DNA of 13,581 nt from Thiotrichales bacterium (GTDB taxonomy: Bacteria > Pseudomonadota > Gammaproteobacteria > Thiomicrospirales > Thiomicrospiraceae): the NCBI GenBank assembly GCA_014763835.1, contig JACXUQ010000047.1, forward strand, positions 1-13,581, in the 5' to 3' direction. Both the position numbers and the translations under genes were made by a program. Of this stretch, positions 12,775 to 13,581 are shown one piece after another. The stretch's first letter is position 1. Every line of letters begins with the position of its first letter. The notes under the pieces were generated by a model. It did no database searches, was not told the origin of the DNA, and saw only the letters and a list, made by a program, of their open reading frames with translations.

Positions 12775-13581
12775 TTACGGCAATACAAAGCCGATGGTTT
12801 CGTGAACTTTCTTAAGAGTGCTCTGTGCCTGCTCACGGGCGTTTTCCGCGCCTTTTTTCAGAATGGCGCGCAGTTCGGTTTCGTCGTCGCGAATCTGGTG
12901 GAAACGTTCCTGAATCGGACGCAGGTATTCCACCACCAATTCACCTAGTTCCACTTTCAGATGGCCATACATTTTGCCTTCAAAGTGTTTGACCACCTCG
13001 TCAATCGACTGGCCGCTGATGACCGAGTAGATCGTCAACAGGTTGGATACGCCCGCTTTGTTTTCGACATCGTAATGGATTTCTGCGCCGGAGTCGGTCA
13101 CGGCCTTTTTGAATTTCTTGATAATGGTCTTCGGATCGTCCAGGAGGGCGATGAAATTGTCTTTGTTCTCGTCCGACTTGGACATCTTGGAAGTCGGGTC
13201 CTGCAGGCTCATGATGCGCCCGCCCGAGGTAGCCGGCGGAATAAACGGCTCGGGCACTTTAAAGATTTCCTGCTCAAATCGGTTGTTGTAACGTACCGCC
13301 AGATCACGCGTCAGTTCCAGATGCTGTTTCTGGTCGGCGCCGACCGGAACTATCTCCGTCTGGTACAGCAGAATATCGGCCGCCATCAGAACCGGATAGT
13401 CAAACAGACCGACATTGATGTTCTGGGCATGTTTCTGCGACTTGTCCTTGAACTGTGTCATTCGGCTCAACTCACCCATGTAGGTGGAGCAATTCAGAAT
13501 CCACGCCAGTTCAGCATGTTCGGGTACTTGCGACTGGATAAACACGGTGCTTTTGTCCGGATCGATGCCCGACGCCAGATA
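12775..13581 (-). CDS. trpS: Tryptophan--tRNA ligase, 3' part (5' end outside window)
   Basis: The class I enzyme TrpRS charges tRNA-Trp. The visible 268 codons run from LASGIDPDKSTVF to the stop at 12775-12777 and align with E. coli TrpS to its end. Blocks include VPEHAELAWILNC, MGELSRMTQFKDK, NVGLFDYPVLMAADILLYQ, VGADQKQHLELTRD, KVPEPFIP and the KMSKS loop (SKMSKSDEN). The C-terminal anticodon-binding helices include NKAGVSNLL and FEGKMYGHLK. The N-terminal HIGH region lies beyond 13581. It converges on the amidohydrolase gene, with only 14 bp between the two stops and no terminator hairpin in that gap. Confidence 0.98.
   Translation of the reverse strand, partial: YLASGIDPDKSTVFIQSQVPEHAELAWILNCSTYMGELSRMTQFKDKSQKHAQNINVGLFDYPVLMAADILLYQTEIVPVGADQKQHLELTRDLAVRYNNRFEQEIFKVPEPFIPPATSGGRIMSLQDPTSKMSKSDENKDNFIALLDDPKTIIKKFKKAVTDSGAEIHYDVENKAGVSNLLTIYSVISGQSIDEVVKHFEGKMYGHLKVELGELVVEYLRPIQERFHQIRDDETELRAILKKGAENAREQAQSTLKKVHETIGFVLP

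Overview
The window is an almost entirely ordinary core-genome stretch from a gammaproteobacterium. The gene order pncC-recA-recX-alaS-csrA-tRNA-Ser(GCU)-tRNA-Arg(ACG) matches the Escherichia coli order. A lysC inserted between alaS and csrA is the arrangement I associate with pseudomonads and related lineages. A divergent mutS-cnoX pair sits on the left. The exact genus cannot be fixed from sequence alone; a marine or sulfur-oxidising Thiotrichales-like bacterium is a guess. I see no mobile elements, CRISPR arrays or phage genes.

Left block (1-4198): a terminator-like hairpin opens the window. cnoX (a thioredoxin-fold plus TPR chaperone, here without a single cysteine) and mutS (mismatch repair ATPase) follow on the minus strand, probably as one transcript with 1 nt between them. 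pncC (NMN deamidase) points the other way from a shared 113-bp intergenic region.

Recombination block (4199-5994): a 288-bp gap before recA holds an extended -10 promoter inside a palindrome, then two stacked intrinsic-terminator hairpins. No SOS box is visible. recA itself is intact. The following recX is damaged: its N-terminal part is present, about 75 central residues are missing, a 12-bp repeat occupies the junction, and the conserved C-terminus sits in the -1 frame.

Translation and regulation block (5995-10645): alaS and lysC are close together and probably co-transcribed, ending at a strong terminator. lysC has a well-formed internal ribosome binding site and in-frame ATG, where a separate regulatory beta subunit could start. 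csrA has its own leader with two abutting 13-bp palindromes. tRNA-Ser(GCU) and tRNA-Arg(ACG) follow, each with its own strong sigma70 promoter. The tRNA-Arg promoter has both consensus hexamers, and that gene ends at a terminator.

Right block (10646-13581): a small unknown three-helix membrane protein, phnN (ribose 1,5-bisphosphokinase) and an overlapping exported amidohydrolase, all on the plus strand. These converge on the 3' part of trpS, which runs off the right edge. phnN stands alone, with no C-P lyase genes in view.

I found no clear new multi-gene system. The observations most worth checking are the recX lesion with three in-phase A-AAA-AAC slippery heptamers, the terminators in front of recA, the palindrome pair in the csrA leader, the cysteine-free CnoX, and the lysC internal start.
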